A program made the translations under genes and the position numbers. Shown piece after piece: positions 54,939-56,953 of a DNA stretch of 56,953 bases (the stretch's first letter is position 1; each line of letters starts with the position of its first letter). The DNA comes from Ignavibacteria bacterium. Its GTDB lineage: Bacteria; Bacteroidota; Ignavibacteria; Tepidaquicellales; Tepidaquicellaceae. The notes under the pieces are model-generated. The model worked only from the letters and a program-made list of their open reading frames with translations, had not been told where the DNA came from and did not search any database. The stretch is from positions 1 through 56,953 of the forward strand of contig JABAQZ010000024.1 of the NCBI GenBank assembly GCA_019187405.1, written 5' to 3'.

Positions 54939-56327
54939 ATGAAGACACTTCTGAAGATATTTTTACTCGCCGGGATTTTAATTTCAATTTCTAAAAATGC
55001 AAATGCACAGAAGCCGATCACGTGGCAGAGGACTTACGGAGACGGTAATATTGATTACGGATATTCAATAGTCCAGACTCCGGATGAAGGGTATATTGCG
55101 GTTGGGAGAAAAAGGATAAATACTTCTAATTTTATTTATGCCATGAGAATAAACAAATTTGGAGATACGATTTGGTCGAAAACTTATAATGGTGCTGTCG
55201 CTTATGATATTCAAATGTTAGATTACAATAATTATGTAATTTGCGGTTCAAGTTTCATTAAAATTGATATTAATGGAAATATAATTTGGAATCATTCTTT
55301 AAACTGGCCATACCCCAAGAAATTTTTAATTTCAAAAGAAAATGGATTCTATTTAATAACGTCGATTGATTCAATTTTTTCGGCATATCCTTTAATTCAA
55401 AAAATGGATTCTAAAGGGAATTTATTATGGAGCAGAATTTATAAAGAAGGTATAGCTGATGGATGGTTTACTGACATTAAATAGGACGCTAAGAAAAATC
55501 TATTATTAACTGGGATTTACTCTGATACAGTCCCGTTATCATACAGCTTGTTTGTTATGAAAACCGACTTAAATGGAAATATAATTTTCTTTAGGAAGTA
55601 TGATTCTTTGCAAACATCTAATTTAATATGTGAAAAAAATAATGAATTCATGCTTTGCGGCAATTCTTCAAATGACATTACTTATCAGGCTCGATGTAGT
55701 GAAATAGGTAATATAATTTGGAAAAAAAATTATGACAATGGATACCCTGAATATGGTTACAGTCATGATTTTATTAAGACTATTGATAATGGTTATGCAT
55801 CATTAGGAACATATCATAATGGTAATTTTAGTTATTTCTTTAGATTAATTAAAACTGATTCAGTAGGTAATGAACAATGGAGAAAATTATATGGTTTTAA
55901 TGATCATGACGAAGGATTTTCTTTAAACCAAACTATCGATTCCGGATTTATTTTAATAGGAATAAGAGACAACTTTAATTTAGGAGATATTTTTATTGTA
56001 AAAACAGACAAGATTGGATTTGCTTCTCCTCCAGTTAAAATAATAAACAATCCATACCAAAATATTTTATCGGGAAATTTTAATATTTATCCTAATCCCT
56101 TTAATTCTTTTGCAAAAATTGAATTTGATATTCCTAAGAAAAGTTTTGTTGACATAAATTTATATGACCTCAAAGGATCATTAGTTAAACATGTTATAGA
56201 TAAATTATTCCAAGCGGGAAGTTATTCTATTAATCTTAAAATGAGTAATATACCGTCAGGAATTTATTTTTGTAAAATACAGATATATAATGAATTCAAA
56301 ATTTTTAAATTAATAGTTTTAAAATAA
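54939..56327 (+). pseudogene. Module C gene 1: propeller protein interrupted by one in-frame stop
   Basis: One frame of 463 codons from the ATG at 54939 to 56327, broken by TAG at 55482-55484. The paralogue has sense codons here (DITVDSEGNY against DIK-stop-DAKKN), and the frame continues unshifted on both sides. The signal peptide ends ANAQ; blades include RTYGDGNIDYGYSIVQ, KMDSKGNLLWSRIY and KTDSVGNEQWRKLYG. The end is a diverged sorting domain (IYPNPFNSFAKIEFDIP, then SGIYFCKI). It is probably a recent pseudogene; readthrough cannot be excluded. Confidence 0.78.
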
Positions 56328-56353
56328 ACTTTTAATCGATTAATAATTTTTAT

Positions 56354-56953
56354 ATGCGTAAATCAATAATAGTATTAATATTATTAAATTTTTTAGTTTA
56401 CAATAAAGCATTTTCAAACAACCCTAATTGTGAATTCTATTTTAATAATCACATTTTAGATACTAATTTGTACATTAAATTTTATCCAATAAGTTCAATT
56501 TTTAACGGAGATTCACATGGAATATTACAAACAAAATACTCTTTACAAACATTCGAAACTCCTCCTAATAGGAAAAACGGACCTTCGGAATTTCCTTTGA
56601 AATATATCATCGGCTTAGATGGTTATGCATTAAACAACAGAAGTCCTTATACAGGTTATTTTCAAGTTGAACCGGACTTGACCGGTAACCAATATGATAA
56701 ATGGCTGTTATTAGGACATGATGCATCACAAAATTCTAATTTAGATGGAATATTTGGTTATGGTAAATATGTTTTTGAAATTTATGCAACTACAAATAAT
56801 GGATATACATTTGATACTGTATGTATAATTCCAATTGACTGGCTTGATTTCAATTATCCTTATATGCCGGGAACAGGAGGATCACAGGATTTATTTTTAC
56901 GAATTTATTCCATCTCTCCTTTATATATTACTTTTCAATGGAGCTCAACTGTT
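56354..56953 (+). CDS. Module C gene 2: secreted protein homologous to module B gene 2 (C-terminus beyond window)
   Basis: 200 codons from the ATG at 56354 to the window end, with no stop. The signal peptide is MRKSIIVLILLNFLVYNKAF. It matches the N-terminal domain of module B gene 2: LYIKFYPISSIFNGD, KYIIGLDGYALN, LGHDAS, then IPIDWLDFNYPY. The rest, probably beta-helix and sorting domain, would lie outside. Whether it carries stops cannot be seen. Confidence 0.85.
   Translation, partial: MRKSIIVLILLNFLVYNKAFSNNPNCEFYFNNHILDTNLYIKFYPISSIFNGDSHGILQTKYSLQTFETPPNRKNGPSEFPLKYIIGLDGYALNNRSPYTGYFQVEPDLTGNQYDKWLLLGHDASQNSNLDGIFGYGKYVFEIYATTNNGYTFDTVCIIPIDWLDFNYPYMPGTGGSQDLFLRIYSISPLYITFQWSSTV

Noticed and set aside
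43329-56953. The three leaders as a CRISPR array or phage attachment sites
   Set aside because: The repeats are ~170 bp long, widely spaced by genes and explained by module duplication; no spacers, cas genes or integrase are seen.
1-56953. tRNA genes, rRNA genes and T9SS machinery genes
   Set aside because: I looked for their conserved patterns by eye and found none; the T9SS apparatus serving the sorting tags must be encoded elsewhere.

Overview
The window looks like a chromosomal segment of an AT-rich member of the FCB (Bacteroidetes/Chlorobi/Ignavibacteria) group, most likely an Ignavibacteria-like bacterium. The reasons are the many secreted proteins ending in a type IX secretion (T9SS) type A sorting domain of the form NPFNPxTxIxF...SGIYFYKLE...KRMVLIK, the general lack of clear Shine-Dalgarno sequences, and FCB-style versions of MetF, Mrp and DUF5916 proteins. 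Assignment below phylum level is inference from memory, not a search.

Layout. 1-7.4 kb: a truncated 14-repeat Ycf48/BNR-like secreted protein, an intergenic region with a compound palindromic repeat and the stub of a decayed sorting-domain gene, an unrecognised 497-aa protein, and a large secreted protein ending in a dockerin-like EF-hand pair. 7.6-16 kb: a heterodimeric ABC exporter, a TolB-like propeller protein, metF, an orphan NIF3/PII-like protein beside its usual zinc-ribbon partner, an RNase HI-like gene and the RNase P RNA. 16-32 kb: mostly housekeeping (nadA, MFS transporter, surface-polysaccharide glycosyltransferases and a sugar nucleotidyltransferase, an Mrp/lipoprotein/NifU Fe-S operon, PhnP-like hydrolase, inositol monophosphatase family, ruvB-rhodanese-MauE-DUF1573 operon, Nudix, DUF4920, icd). 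32-43 kb: a TMEM175-like channel, an M14 carboxypeptidase, a second dockerin-like protein, YitT, a DUF5916 outer-membrane protein, and a small envelope protein overlapping a reprolysin-like metalloprotease.

43.3 kb to the end is the accessory region. A two-gene module (secreted blade-repeat propeller protein plus secreted beta-helix protein, each usually with a sorting tag, preceded by a near-identical leader and terminator) occurs three times in tandem. Copy A is broken in its second gene by two in-frame stop codons, copy B is intact, and copy C has one in-frame stop in its first gene and runs off the window. The C-terminal sorting domains of copies A and B and of the neighbouring metalloprotease are nearly identical in DNA, so the sorting tag and terminator behave like a shared cassette.

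The most notable object sits between copies A and B (about 48,166-49,915): two overlapping genes for paralogous DUF1670-like helix-turn-helix proteins, bounded by inverted repeats (19 bp with one mismatch) that are themselves quasi-palindromic, and flanked on both sides by AAATA. Sibling module junctions act as an empty-site reference. This looks like a small mobile element whose mobility protein would be a DUF1670 pair, with no recognisable transposase motif. A second theme is palindromic repeats: an 18-bp palindrome occurs twice in an intergenic element near 2.1 kb and once in frame inside the metalloprotease gene just after its signal peptide, and a different 30-nt hairpin sequence has replaced one codon of a copy A gene.
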